Under the pieces are notes generated by a model. The model did no database searches and had not been told where the DNA came from. It saw nothing but the letters and a program-made list of their open reading frames with translations. Below, one piece after another: positions 43,701 to 49,345 of a DNA stretch of 64,000 bases (position 1 is its first letter; every line of letters starts with the position of its first letter). The translations under genes and the position numbers were made by a program. The DNA comes from Ptychodera flava. Lineage: Eukaryota; Hemichordata; Enteropneusta; Ptychoderidae. The DNA is taken from positions 29,849,041-29,913,040 of the forward strand of contig NC_091931.1 of NCBI RefSeq assembly GCF_041260155.1, read 5' to 3'.

Positions 43701-44977
43701 TTGCATGGAAGCTGTACTCTGCTCAAAGACAGCTAAGCAATTTTAGGTCTGATTTCACTTTTTCCTGCTTAGTAATATGGACGATGTGCAAGCAAAATAC
43801 TGATCCACTCAATAGTCGTGTCTCTATGCATTCTCCCCTACTAAATCAGAGTTATTAAATTCAAGTGTACAAGTGTCTATTTATGGCAAAGAAATCATAG
43901 TTTATTTAGTATACTCATTATCACAGTCAGACTACATACTTTTCGGCAGAAGTTTTTTACGATTATAACGTCGTCATCACCTCTCCGTATGCCACGCTAT
44001 ATGTATATTTTATTTTCCCCGACGGTGCCACGATGTGAAAGGTGTTCTAAGGAAGATACACAACTTGTTTTTAAGTCGATATTCCTGCTCATCTCACATG
44101 AAACCTGCATTCTATAAGCCGCATACGTAGGTTTGAAAGTGTCTCCATGAAGTTTCCTGACTTCTATAATATTATAAGTCTTCTGAGCATGGACCGATGC
44201 TCTCTTAGATATTTTCCAACATCGACTTACCTGCTCAGCTATATGAGCAGTTCGGATGGACTAACAAGAGCGAGGAGGGCAGTTTTTAACCACGTCACTA
44301 CAGAAAGGTAGGTCGGTAGACGACCGATTCTATCGCTGCTTATCTCCTTTTCAAGCCAGCAACCAATAACATATACCGAACTAAATATGGCATTAAACTG
44401 GTCCAATAATCATTTCAATTCAAGGTAATACATTTATAGTACCAGGCCCATGGGACATTTGTGATTTACAAATTTAAGTAGGACCATCCTGAGTCGAACT
44501 AACTTTACATTGTGTAATTCGTCCGCGAAACTTATTCTATTCACTAGAGCTGATCAGAATGTGCGCTGCCTTACCAATCAATGATGTTGTTGACTCAAAT
44601 GTCTGAACTTTCATGTCTCAACGTCCGAACAGCAACGGTCATGACTATAAGACGAGGTTTGAATGACCATGAACCGAAAGTAGACATTGCAGTATCCAAA
44701 CGCATTTACAGACACTAAGGTAAAGATAAACGTTGACTTCGTCTTTTGGCTAACTTCATACAGATCGTGTGTGTAAAAGCCGTTTAAAGAAACATCCTCA
44801 GGCGACTTTAAATTGCATTTTTCTTTCGAACGCTGTAACGGACCACTTACCTTCCTGAGTCGCTTCGGGGTATTTCCATGTCACCAAGACAACTGGCAAA
44901 TCGTCAGCCGAGCATAGACATCTTTGATTGCCGCTAAAAATTGAAAATATGAGAAGAAAAACGCCGAAAGAATCCAT
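16688..44977 (-). CDS. AGA: Aspartylglucosaminidase copy C, 11 exons, intron 1 hosting a Polinton
   Basis: Exons: 44977-44851, 23355-23244, 22682-22635, 21113-21001, 19919-19856, 19543-19492, 18922-18817, 18637-18562, 17802-17695, 17437-17304, 16872-16688. The first ten match copy A in length (127, 112, 48, 113, 64, 52, 106, 76, 108, 134 nt) and the last is 185 nt. This gives 1125 nt, an intact 374-codon frame. The signal peptide, HDT|IG cleavage site (Thr206) and Arg234/Asp237/Thr257/Gly258 are all kept. The C-terminus again has a hydrophobic extension after [10 protein letters not shown], ending [14 protein letters not shown]. Intron 1 is about 21.5 kb because of the Polinton at 24877-42122. 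One donor (after exon 3) reads GTTTGT rather than GTATGT. Expression through the huge intron is untested. Confidence 0.9.
19625..19745. repeat. Compound (CA)n(TA)n(CT)n(TA)n microsatellite in AGA-C intron 5
   Basis: Adjacent runs of CA, TATA, CT and TA dinucleotides. They lie in the same intron as the large microsatellite of copy A but differ in composition. Confidence 0.9.
19974..20510. mobile_element. Copy-C-specific insertion with 20-bp inverted ends
   Basis: The left end (19974-19993) and right end (20491-20510) are inverted repeats matching at 19 of 20 positions (TTATAACACAGCACATGCTC). Intron 4 of copy A lacks this block and continues directly from the shared AAAGCAT context. Two short open frames inside (20091-20279 and about 20321-20521) have no recognised family. 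Confidence 0.5.
20510..20703. mobile_element. Perfect-style hairpin MITE abutting the previous insertion
   Basis: The arms begin AAACACCTAT and end ATAGGTGTTT. Between them are complementary blocks such as CCGTGTGTTACCAGAAACACA and CGGGCTATATCGCCCGTCTA with their complements, around a ~15-base loop. At 194 bp it is a compact foldback element. It shares the TTATAA at 20505-20510 with the neighbouring insertion, so the two may be one composite. Confidence 0.65.
21200..21318. repeat. (CATA)n microsatellite in AGA-C intron 3
   Basis: About 29 tandem CATA tetranucleotides just upstream of exon 4. Frames across it ([16 protein letters not shown]) are artefacts. Confidence 0.95.
22330..22610 (-). 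mobile_element. Degenerate LINE 3' remnant beside AGA-C exon 3
   Basis: Orthologous to the fossil at 8325-8565 and to the better preserved one at 52020-52240. The minus strand reads [20 protein letters not shown], which parallels the LINE ORF2 tail at 52 kb. Confidence 0.5.
23980..24876. repeat. Diverged ~170-bp tandem repeats, left of the Polinton
   Basis: Successive units share CATAGACTACC(G/A)TGTAT, GATCAACATTTTCG-TGAA and CAAAATCAAA. Unit anchors fall near 23990, 24170, 24345, 24511, 24679 and 24863. The last unit is split by the Polinton and resumes at 42123. Confidence 0.65.
24871..24876. other. Polinton target-site duplication, left
   Basis: TACCAC lies immediately outside the left terminal repeat and is repeated exactly at 42123-42128. 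Six-base duplications are the rule for Polinton integration. Joining the flanks restores the GACTACC...GATCAAC repeat unit seen nearby. Confidence 0.95.
24877..25068 (+). repeat. Polinton left terminal inverted repeat
   Basis: Compared base by base with the complement of 42122-41932, it shows three substitutions and one single-base indel over about 190 bases. The match breaks down after GCGGTAACCCC. High identity implies a young insertion or recent homogenisation. Confidence 0.95.
25132..25497 (-). CDS. Small conserved Polinton protein, hydrophobic N-terminus plus coiled coil
   Basis: 121 residues. An N-terminal glycine/alanine-rich hydrophobic segment ([20 protein letters not shown], about residues 1-25) is followed by a charged helix rich in E, K and heptad-like leucines (about 35-95), then a polar tail ending in lysines. 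Proteins with this MASA-type start occur in animal Polintons as small genes of unknown role; a membrane-active or internal virion protein is a guess. The frame is intact. It is divergent from the gene starting at 25551, with an AATATAC box between them. Confidence 0.6.
   Translation of the reverse strand: MASAIGMTVLGAVLNATAFTGGNIIGQKLSGNGEALIEEKIRHDKALEKFEHDKNVWSEKRLLQADFERENQAKDIHAAAELRDTDAEILEEAEAMQSNSTSRPVQSQVIISQVKSKKNMK
25498..25550. promoter_or_regulatory. Divergent promoter region with TATA boxes
   Basis: Only 53 bases separate the two start codons. On the plus strand TGTATATAG (25535-25543) lies 7 bases before the ATG at 25551. On the minus strand AATATACAC lies a similar distance before the other start. 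The arrangement recurs at the other divergent gene pairs of the element. Confidence 0.55.
25551..26607 (+). pseudogene. Split virion-type gene with LamG-like C-terminal domain, two frameshifts
   Basis: One ~350-codon gene lies in three successive frames: 25551-25886, about 25845-26104 and about 26089-26607. Frames change within 25845-25886 and 26089-26104. Start MSDPSGFGL follows the TATATAG box. The N-terminal third is not recognised. The last ~165 residues end in [18 protein letters not shown], the pattern that closes LamG/concanavalin-A-like jelly-roll domains (strand, then R/H-x-L-x-x-E-E-I). That suggests a carbohydrate- or receptor-binding surface protein, but this is inference from one motif. 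It converges on the penton gene with 66 bases between stops. Confidence 0.5.
26674..27357 (-). CDS. Penton-like minor capsid protein
   Basis: 227 residues, intact. It shows the layout of Polinton/adintovirus minor capsid (penton) proteins: [17 protein letters not shown] near residues 27-43, [15 protein letters not shown] around 67-81, an internal VVGFSD turn, and the C-terminal block [16 protein letters not shown]. These single-jelly-roll proteins occupy the fivefold vertices. The start is preceded by ATATATACATACAGTAAGT. No signal peptide or membrane segment is visible. The assignment rests on pattern recognition; a structure prediction showing a jelly roll would settle it. Confidence 0.7.
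   Translation of the reverse strand: MIIWIVSKTGEPVTVNFYPCIDISQFTKIRLLECGLYNSWHNITRANNVLKYQEGNDPKNKTTKSIRPGNYNIDTLNKAIGLKQKINFEKHLPTNHVYLTLAEDVKVYFNATGSFANVVGFSDKPEDNPVIKSTISPKRVDFLTVTKYIVHSDVVDVTGNYVSFGSGEYIQGKLSDCLQILPVRDTKEIGEKVTYDFKDGAISMPLRKGSDYMNSIHIWIKQIRMGT
27429..27659 (-). CDS. Small membrane protein of the Polinton set
   Basis: 76 residues, intact. A hydrophobic helix ([20 protein letters not shown], about residues 12-31) is followed by a short loop and a second alanine-rich segment ([18 protein letters not shown]). It ends in [10 protein letters not shown]. Small proteins of this type accompany capsid genes in animal Polintons and have no known function. A TATATACTAG box precedes the start. 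It lies between the penton and the two-TM protein, all on the minus strand, suggesting coordinated late expression. Confidence 0.6.
   Translation of the reverse strand: MDTKTVVNTMYDGIVIAGLAMGYLMISSKFLKIEVGDPSRPNLIRLAKLGGATAAAVATKDLLEQKNIIPAEPYTL
27754..28895 (-). CDS. Two-membrane-segment Polinton protein, one frameshift near the C-terminus
   Basis: The main frame runs from 28895 down to 27957 (312 codons). It has an N-terminal membrane segment ([15 protein letters not shown], about residues 12-27), a helical middle and a basic block [20 protein letters not shown] (about 247-266). The frame then loses sense. A second frame (28044 to 27754) continues with a membrane helix ([19 protein letters not shown]) and a proline/glycine tail. 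That second frame has no TATA box of its own, and both overlap at about 28010-28044, so a single frameshift most likely divides one gene. The family is known only as a Polinton protein of unknown role. Confidence 0.55.
28896..28926. promoter_or_regulatory. Compact divergent promoter; decides the start at 28927
   Basis: CTATATGTATATAG is nearly symmetric and lies between two divergent genes. An in-frame ATG at 28906 overlaps this box, so the ATG at 28927 (MSTDLFPV) is the more likely start of the plus-strand gene. Confidence 0.55.
28927..30300 (+). CDS. Conserved Polinton protein of unknown function, C-terminal membrane anchor
   Basis: 457 residues from the chosen start, intact. Recognisable family blocks are [16 protein letters not shown] (about residue 87), [46 protein letters not shown] and YCILGAQAN. 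It closes with a PG-rich linker and a hydrophobic tail [18 protein letters not shown]. The protein recurs in animal Polintons, usually near the ATPase, and is probably a virion component. I do not assign it a fold. It could be an alternative capsid candidate, though the 424-residue protein at 37671-38945 fits that role better. The ATPase follows 72 bases downstream on the same strand. Confidence 0.55.
   Translation: MSTDLFPVAFQLNKTSVPTVQHADIPSKPNGGIKPILMDLEIYVTPTDKFTFHPRDIFKDNVITHRSAKESNVWLGSPHMKYWDQQLNFAVWCSTTGCGISFAHLFDKKFPQQIRSFCRFHVYFTIRRILHEMGVALPDESPTFKAGDNPYDLVQYELLCTEFGNISPTKSDFRYRKGQNKGLGYGYEYYTNRGPVRQPAAVYNGHDFFLSADGGVFYTHTIFGKKKHVLSDKDRPHYYFFRNDGSEGQYNSFIPLKGDSGLTKAGLARLNESLEAYVYCILGAQANIRSTIVGDTGSAVQVRKEFGVLLEDEIRNTDKVISYRRYQDTIMNTGVKLDMAVSPNLLLLPSEMVILSGPAISGYNNELQYATESMVFGVNGDINTEVRESAIHEMEGWEDPVKWQDEPGGGATDTSRAPPLSERAASATLTADPIHEFGKIGLLSLAIFITIVGTGIF
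30354..30362 (+). promoter_or_regulatory. TATA-type box before the ATPase gene
   Basis: AGTATATAG ends 10 bases before the ATG at 30373, matching the spacing at other genes of the element. Confidence 0.45.
30373..30976 (+). CDS. FtsK/HerA-type DNA packaging ATPase, C-terminal frameshift
   Basis: Powers genome entry into the capsid in Polintons and related viruses (A32-like). Walker A GPTNSGKT is at residues 14-21 and Walker B LIILDDC near 97-103. A sensor-like LTQQY follows near 127. The first frame stops at 30927 (184 codons), short for the family. From about 30878 another frame continues to 30976 with [16 protein letters not shown], the expected C-terminal block, so one indel between about 30878 and 30927 splits the gene. 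A GGG run lies in that interval. The integrase start follows 12 bases after the second stop. Confidence 0.85.
30988..32093 (+). pseudogene. Retroviral-type integrase with C-terminal chromodomain, two frameshifts
   Basis: Inserts the element and makes the 6-bp target duplication. Three frames: 30988 to about 31107 (MEGDNTEG..., [19 protein letters not shown]), about 31049-31387 ([11 protein letters not shown], then WQADLVEF with the first catalytic Asp), and about 31365-32093 ([10 protein letters not shown] with the second Asp, [13 protein letters not shown] with the Glu 33 residues later). A chromodomain closes the protein ([22 protein letters not shown] region, last ~45 residues). Frame changes fall near 31090-31107, at an AAAAA run, and within 31362-31387. 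The order and domains match Polinton integrases. As given it cannot make a full-length enzyme. Confidence 0.9.
32115..32168. repeat. 12-bp tandem repeat between convergent genes
   Basis: Four exact copies of AAGTACTAACGT (32115-32162) and part of a fifth. They lie after the integrase stop and at the end of the convergent exonuclease frame. Confidence 0.9.
32156..33308 (-). CDS. Deoxynucleoside-kinase-like domain fused to a DEDDh 3'-5' exonuclease-like domain, one frameshift
   Basis: First frame (33308-32544, 254 codons). P-loop GPTGSGKS is at residues 8-15. Then come [17 protein letters not shown] (44-60), [13 protein letters not shown] where dNKs have ERS...F (84-96), and TRARSYE with LEELEEIH (136-153), the lid-like arginine pattern of deoxynucleoside kinases. 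From 190, TIDTETVGP resembles exonuclease motif I. The second frame (about 32557-32156) carries AYNAPFD (motif II) and [14 protein letters not shown] (motif III, H-x4-D). The frames meet at 32545-32560, beside a CTAGTT repeat encoding [10 protein letters not shown], so one indel would join them. The kinase call is fairly firm and the exonuclease call moderate; motif I is the weakest part. No such gene belongs to the standard Polinton core. Confidence 0.6.
33309..33377. promoter_or_regulatory. Divergent promoter region
   Basis: It separates the kinase-exonuclease gene (-) from the gene starting at 33378 (+). The minus strand has GATATAGTATCCC directly before its start and the plus strand has GATATATAC about 9 bases before its ATG. 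The middle is a long A/T homopolymer stretch. Confidence 0.45.
33378..34106 (+). pseudogene. Unrecognised Polinton gene in three frames
   Basis: The first frame (33378-33502) starts [18 protein letters not shown] and ends after [10 protein letters not shown] second frame (about 33500-33721) continues with [41 protein letters not shown] third (about 33675-34106) carries [33 protein letters not shown] and an acidic end VDFDDLS. The reading sense and the lack of TATA boxes before the later frames argue for one ~240-codon gene with two indels. I do not recognise the family. Its position before POLB and the basic RFKRG block are the only hints. Confidence 0.45.
34164..37674 (+). pseudogene. Protein-primed family B DNA polymerase (POLB), three frameshifts and one stop
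   Basis: Replicates the element. N-terminal pieces lie in changing frames: 34164-34454 ([11 protein letters not shown]), about 34402-34584 ([15 protein letters not shown]), about 34577-34978 (SENCFQYAV) and 34960 onward ([18 protein letters not shown] zinc-finger-like C2HC, then exonuclease motif I YADTEAI). TGA at 35266 interrupts that last frame, which continues in phase into 35353-37674 (773 codons). There lie Exo [13 protein letters not shown] (about residue 63), Exo [29 protein letters not shown], motif [11 protein letters not shown] (341), motif [11 protein letters not shown] (491) and motif C YMDTDS (600). The change near 34577 is at an A7 run. The stop overlaps that of the capsid gene by 3-4 bases tail to tail. 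Confidence 0.93.
37671..38945 (-). CDS. Probable major capsid protein
   Basis: 424 residues, intact. Blocks typical of one Polinton capsid lineage are [20 protein letters not shown] (about residues 29-48), [50 protein letters not shown] (about 266-284), [12 protein letters not shown] and [13 protein letters not shown] at the end. The length suits a double-jelly-roll hexon. No signal peptide, membrane helix or nuclease/ATPase motif is seen. The start follows CTATATACATTAC on the minus strand. The capsid role is inferred from family resemblance and gene context; the 457-residue protein at 28927 is the alternative candidate. Confidence 0.62.
   Translation of the reverse strand: MGYDRTLLPNFTNRISKGKKSERTHHVIANNPSEADPGQTLIIRCPKLESGVVLVPDTFDLVFDLEVMGHEDNRVVQNVAKNLVERMVLTFEGQPLFNLNKYNLIECYRDLFKHKKERSNMTLYGIQNENLRKLRSGAADANADRLSKWDDLLLFDTYKTKYAIRLTHPLITGHGVAYPKALGSHIEWGITLAPASQLLVSNNVVTPNYKLKNIQMEYETITDPELAIETAGYYNGGKSYLYEHIHYFRTIPFKESTTVINENINVPRRSIRGIAILFTKNQNQTELNSELFFNPSIESVSVSIEGIANKVYAQKMIPRQFWREARRYFAEDKDWCEIDIDEVDYLKNKFCLFIDLRSFKDIEFHGNGLKLMNTKDGIQLEIIKMDTSVKVGDDARDDNIFAHVYVISDAMVDIKNTKLDSLIF
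38946..39032. promoter_or_regulatory. Divergent promoter region between capsid and coiled-coil genes
   Basis: 87 AT-rich bases. TGTATATAG lies near the capsid start (complement CTATATACA) and TAATATAG ends 11 bases before the plus-strand ATG at 39033. Confidence 0.5.
39033..40303 (+). CDS. Coiled-coil protein with C-terminal membrane segments, one frameshift
   Basis: The first frame (39033-39374) starts [18 protein letters not shown] and is very acidic. It stops after RSRH. The second frame, open from about 39363 and ending at 40303, carries [12 protein letters not shown], then a long charged coiled coil (about 39530-39880). After that come a hydrophobic segment ([21 protein letters not shown]), a G-rich linker and a second hydrophobic region ([21 protein letters not shown]...[11 protein letters not shown]). 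The change falls at an A7 run near 39372. Proteins with this coiled coil plus GLIGAIVSF-type tail are frequent in animal Polintons. A virion membrane or fusion-like role is speculation. Confidence 0.65.
40329..40682 (+). CDS. Hypothetical Polinton protein, 117 aa
   Basis: Intact frame starting [17 protein letters not shown], preceded by TAATATATG about 19 bases upstream. Mixed charge, no membrane segment, no recognised motif; aromatic and hydrophobic residues ([23 protein letters not shown]) suggest a small folded protein. It sits between the coiled-coil protein and a small membrane protein on the same strand. Confidence 0.5.
   Translation: MFGEKNIAKFLSKNKDLFGFSVELEWCKLRRVNRHILRANPGVRLKDDNLYHNILAFVKECQKTNFFKRLEFINVFQEIDNDEMEVQHLQEYWVLRLIRDTGNRFIFQADGNIYVKM
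40774..41220 (+). CDS. Small membrane protein of the Polinton set, 148 aa
   Basis: Intact. N-terminal helix (about residues 1-35), then a hydrophobic stretch [32 protein letters not shown] (about 39-70) that could be one or two membrane segments. A basic region [17 protein letters not shown] and a C-terminal helix ending [13 protein letters not shown] follow. The TENESELI...IFKQALE block recurs in related Polinton proteins. ACATATACAG lies 15 bases before the start. Function unknown. Confidence 0.6.
   Translation: MHISVVESIEQLADYIERTSAAYRRSYKLMGRIDMALNITKGILVSSAVIAAIPTVPVLLALTPVPGVIIDVIQGKTGVSKRREKYKHYYVQYKQLFTQIQEKGATTENESELIQNIFKQALEIQKQEGFSPPLERYLRHYGLNGYES
41221..41931. other. Unrecognised right-end region of the Polinton
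   Basis: About 710 bases between the last clear gene and the right terminal repeat. A minus-strand frame at 41622-41428 ([20 protein letters not shown]) has no recognised family, and a neighbouring frame reads [23 protein letters not shown] (shortened here to its core [13 protein letters not shown]). Together they could be a decayed gene. Two TGACGTCA palindromes (41754-41761, 41801-41808) and CACGTACGTG (41821-41830) lie upstream of that frame on the minus strand. Confidence 0.4.
41932..42122 (-). repeat. Polinton right terminal inverted repeat
   Basis: Complement of the left repeat with three substitutions and one single-base indel. It ends CCTTTACTTTACTACT, followed at once by the duplicated TACCAC. 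Confidence 0.95.
42123..42128. other. Polinton target-site duplication, right
   Basis: TACCAC, identical to 24871-24876. The sequence then resumes the diverged ~170-bp repeat unit with TATAGTACATCAACATTTTCG. Confidence 0.95.
42129..44850. other. Remainder of AGA-C intron 1; no gene seen
   Basis: The first ~110 bases complete the split repeat unit. From about 43780 to 44700 the sequence tracks intron 1 of copy A (about 10110-11060), including shared blocks such as GTGCCACGATGTGAAAGGTGT and GTAGGTTTGAAAGTGTCTCC. This confirms that the two introns derive from one duplication. No coding signal stands out. Confidence 0.6.
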
Positions 44978-45704
44978 GATTGTTGAAATGTGTTTCAGGG
45001 TAAATGAAAATTAATGACCTGTGACATGATTCATTTCTTGAAGGTGCCAAATATCACGTGACAAGGACAGCCTCCAAAGAATGTCCATTAGCCGTTTGAG
45101 CAGCCTATTTAAGGCTATAGTATACTAAGGTTTCCATGTGCCAGTTTGTCGCATGGCAATATATTGTTTACTGCAACAAATGTAAATCTTCGTGATTAAT
45201 GTTCGGCTTCGAACTCAAACTGACAATTTGTGACGGACCTTCTGTTGGGCAAGTTAACGACTTTACATACCATGACACAAGTTACTGGTCAAGCAAATAT
45301 TTGATGCGATGAATTTTGTATTTTATCCACATAATCCGAAAAAAATAGTTTAATTAGCATGTAATCAGCAATGAGCAGGAGTTACTTTTATATAATGATC
45401 AAAGTTCACCCATATTTACAATACACGAACATAAGTGTAGTAGCTTATCTCGATATCTCGGTTTGCATACTTTCATTTGACAGCTTGTCAAAATTATGAG
45501 CAAAATTTGCCGCTGGGATATAACAATGAACAGCATAGAATGGCGAAGAAGAAGTGAAATACACTGTCAGCAAAAATCCATCGTTGAGTATCAGTATGAG
45601 TTTTTGACCCGCACAGCCGAATCAAAGTTGTAAACATGCACATGTGATCAGGTTAGACATAAACCCAGGGGCGAGAGATTCTATATGGTTAGAAGACGAA
45701 AGGA

Positions 45705-45805
45705 GAGACATTCCTCACCTCCACTAGTTGCTTTTGGATACTTTCAAGTCACCAGGAAAACTGGCAACTAATCAGCTGCCCGAACCGTATTTGGATGACA
45801 GCTTA
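45705..45805 (-). pseudogene. Degenerate AGA exon 1 remnant
   Basis: The minus strand reads LSCHPNTVRAAD, then after a stop LPVFLVT, another stop and KYPKATSGG. This aligns with the relic at 15.2 kb (SYHPNTAQAANEW) and with the active exon 1 (PVVLVTW). In-frame stops show that it is dead. Confidence 0.6.
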
Positions 45806-45859
45806 AAAGTCGAAGAAGAAGTGAAATATACAGCGAAAACCCATCGTTGAGTATCAAAA

Positions 45860-46830
45860 CTGCACCAGCATGAGCCGTTACTTTTTTGTCGATATCAACG
45901 GATCAACTGCATATGATCGTAAATATTTATCTTATAAATATATATAAGAGCGATAAGATAGCGCAAAATGCCTCGGAAAAGGTGTTATACTGTACATCAA
46001 ATTCCAATGAGGGACAAACTCTTTTTCAAGGGGCCAGAATTATTAAGCTCTTTGATGTCTTGTTCAGTTTGTGACACACTCGAACGTACTTCCCCTAAGT
46101 ATATGTCATGATCCAAACAGCTTCACTGATACATTCTTTATATTGCACTATTTACCGCAAGCAATACATCATGTACACGTTCCTAAAGTGCTGTAATGGA
46201 TAATTTTATTTTAGAAATTTTTCATAAAAATGATCTAAAAAGAAGAAAATCGACAATGTTATTATTAAGTATACACACCATACAATGAATTACTTTTGTA
46301 CAGTATTAGTTACAAACGCATTATCCATTTAATCATTGATGACATACCTCGGACTTAGGACATTAGCATAATGACATGGTGGAAATTAAACTACAATGAT
46401 CGTCACTTGTCGGTCATAGCCAAGCTAAACAAAGGTGCCACTCTCAGCTGCCAACATTAAATCCGCTGCGTTAAACACGAGCAACAAAAACGGTGTTCGC
46501 AAACAATTTGTCATAGTGCGCGCATTCTTTCTCATATTCGAGGGCGAGAAAAATTATTTTTAAATACTGTGGGCAACTTGGAAAAAGGAAATAGGACGGT
46601 CAGGGACTAGGATGTTTTGACGACGGAGAGGAAAAAAACACATGGACGGCGAAGGCGGTAGAGAGCTTTCGTTGAGAGAGAGGGCAGTGGCGAGATGTGT
46701 AATGAGGATAGGACCAGCAGAGGGTTTTCTCTGAAGAGAGTTTGGAGAGTGGAAAACTAATTAATGGGCGAGAGGGGATGATTTTCAGATCGGGGGAAGG
46801 CAGTTGCTAACAGTTTTCGATTTTCCTTCA
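45860..46830. repeat. Segmental duplication unit matching 105-1020
   Basis: Shared blocks run in the same order, from GATGTCTTGTTCAGT through GAGAGGGCAGTGGCGAGAT and GGCAGTTGCTAACAG to TTTTCCTTCAT. The unit marks the 5' side of an AGA array repeat. Confidence 0.65.
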
Positions 46831-47339
46831 TGGTGAACACTGCAAGAGGGCATTTGACAACACAGTTGCTAAGGCAGTTGCTAACAGTTTTCGATTTTCC
46901 TTCATGGTGATTATTCTAACATCCGACCATTGGCGACGATGAGGTTTATACGTTCCTCCCATGCAACAATAAAAACTCATAGTCTAGAGCAAAACAATGA
47001 GTAATTTCCATCCTCAAAAAGTAAGGGATAGCTTCAGCGCTATCACTAGAGTGGTATTTAATGTTGAGTAAGGTCGTTTTTGCAAGGTCCAGTCATAGTG
47101 TTGTTGGCTAAAAGGCAATTTTTGAAGCTAGTACCTTATTTGAAACTCGCAAAGAAGCAAAGTTTAAGCCACGGGGAAGGATCAAGTGACGTGAGGAGAG
47201 GCTTATCTATGCGAAACTTTTTTATTAAACAAAGGATTTTTTATCAGAGTTTCTGCCCATTAGTCAGTATGTCCAGGCGGATTTATGTTGTCAAATGCTC
47301 TCTTCCAGTGATCAGCGCAAATATTAGGCTCAGTTATAA

Positions 47340-48480
47340 GTGGGCCAGAGGCCAAGAAAGTTTAAACAATATGACTTAGGTCACATTGACAATTCAATGG
47401 TGACAACTGTCGTCTCAGTTATCACTAGTCTTTAAAAATTCAAATGTGATATGATATGATATTAACACATGCCAACATTCTTAAAAATCTTTGATTACAA
47501 AGCTGGCTTGAAAAATAATGCAAAGGAACGGTAAAAATGTTATTCATGAGTTACGTTTGCCACTTGTGGTGCTTATCAGTGACCTTTGGCTGTCGCATAC
47601 CGCTTTAAGTTGTTCTGTCACGTACTTAATTCCCTCAATAACTTGGAGCTAGTTCAACTCAACAAAGAGTAACGAAAGAATGCTGGGTTGGTTAGCCACT
47701 TGAACATCCAACACCAGTCAACACCAGTCAACACAGCTCTTAGGGTAACCAAACCTGAAACGTTTCGGTCGTCTCTATGTTGAAGCCTGTCACAGCTTCT
47801 GCTCGTTTCAATGGTCGTCAGATAAGGCACTGGGTCGTTTTCGTACAGCCCGGCCCTGAAGAACATTTATTGCGAATCAAAATTAAAACGAGTACTGTTT
47901 CAATGTTGCATAGTCATTCCTCTAAAATTTTCACAAAATCTCACATAAAAGTTAACATACTCAGCAATAATTACTCAATATTGACAGAACATCATACGCA
48001 ACAATTAAAGCTGAACAGGTTCAGTAAAAGTCATTACATTACATTGACAAAAACGTGTCATTTTACTCTTTGAACGTTAACAAAACCAACGTATGCTGGA
48101 ATTTCATCGAGAAAAAATGGCGGTAGTCTTCTGTCAATGAAGGAACATTACAAATTCAGAGGCCGAGAGAGGTTAAACAGCATGACGTGTATCTGGACAG
48201 TTCTTGACATTTCGATGAAGACTGCTGTCTTCTAAAGAATCACAAGTATCAAAAATTCACAACAGCAACCTTTTTTCAAACCCGAGATTGCCAGGCTAGC
48301 TTGAAAAAAAAGATCATGAACTTTCGTATTTAACCCATATTTTGGCACTAATACAAAGGAAAGGTAAGTTATGTTATTTATAGAGTTACGTTTTGACACT
48401 TTGTCGCTTAACAGCGTCGGTTGTTGCATACCGTACCGAGATGTCCTGCCGCAAAGGCTGCTCAATAATATACGATCTAG
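47340..48480. repeat. Diverged tandem segmental duplication (~820-bp offset)
   Basis: 47340-47650 and 48160-48480 share an ordered series: AGGCC(A/G)AGA, TTGA-AATTC, AGCTTGAAAAA, CAAAGGAA-GGTAA, GAGTTACGTTT and TCGCATACCG-like. Similarity is patchy, so the duplication is old. Confidence 0.45.
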
Positions 48481-48908
48481 CAGGAGTCGCAAAATGGGTT
48501 ACTGCAGTTCGCATCATTGAAGGACAGATGCCAGGTAAAAAGCCAACCTGTCAATAGTTACCTATATCTTACCCTGAAATACATACACTCAGCGGTCATT
48601 GACTCGTCATTTTCAGATATACATAACGCCAAATAATACATTTACAATTACACAAAAAACAATTAATTAATACTTATAAATGTTTTTAAGTCAATTTGGA
48701 ATATTAACGAAAACTTCATTTGACTTGACAGTTTCTTGGGATGCTTATGTACAGGAGCATTTATGAACTGGCACTACTTGAACGGGCCAAGATATTACTC
48801 CGCAAAGCGAAAGATAAGACAATCCCCTTTCACTGAATTGTATTAAGAAGTGAAACCAAAATTTCAAAGAAAAAAATAAATGTTCAAGAAGACTATCATA
48901 TGGTACTC

Positions 48909-48972
48909 AGCAAGCTCACCAAGGCAAAGAACTTAAGGAGAGCAAGCTCACCAAGGCAAAGAACTTAAGGAG
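48909..48972. repeat. Exact 32-bp tandem duplication
   Basis: Two identical 32-base units back to back (48909-48940 and 48941-48972), each beginning AGCAAGCTCACCAAGGCAAA. Confidence 0.9.
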
Positions 48973-49345
48973 GCGCTGCACCCAACACAGCGTATCTTGC
49001 TCACAAATCACTTTTTTGCAAATATTCATTCAATTTTAATGAATTTGTTAACCCAAGATATAAATATCGGTTAGGTTCACCTTTTCGCTTGTCAAGCAGT
49101 CGTAAGTGAAGTGATGAAGAAGTGTTAATTTATGCAAATGTATGCAAATCATTCGATTTCCTGGCTTTCTTCTCCCTACTTAAACATGTCAAACGAATTT
49201 AACTCCACTCTTGCTGGGTCATATTTTCTGAAATTTTCACATCATGTTCTTTAAATACTATATGGAAAAACAACTATTTTGTTTGGCAATGACGTTCTTA
49301 CATTTTGAATAAGAGGCATTTTAATTTTGCCAATCATGATTTTAA
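48970..49345 (+). repeat. Dispersed repeat, plus copy of an inverted pair
   Basis: The reverse complement of 60180-60535 shares the ordered blocks GCGCTGCACCCAACACAG, GTTAACCCAAGAT, CAAGCAGTCGTA, AAGTGTTAAT and TCTTACATTTTGAATAAGAGG. The two copies lie 11 kb apart in opposite orientation. Confidence 0.6.
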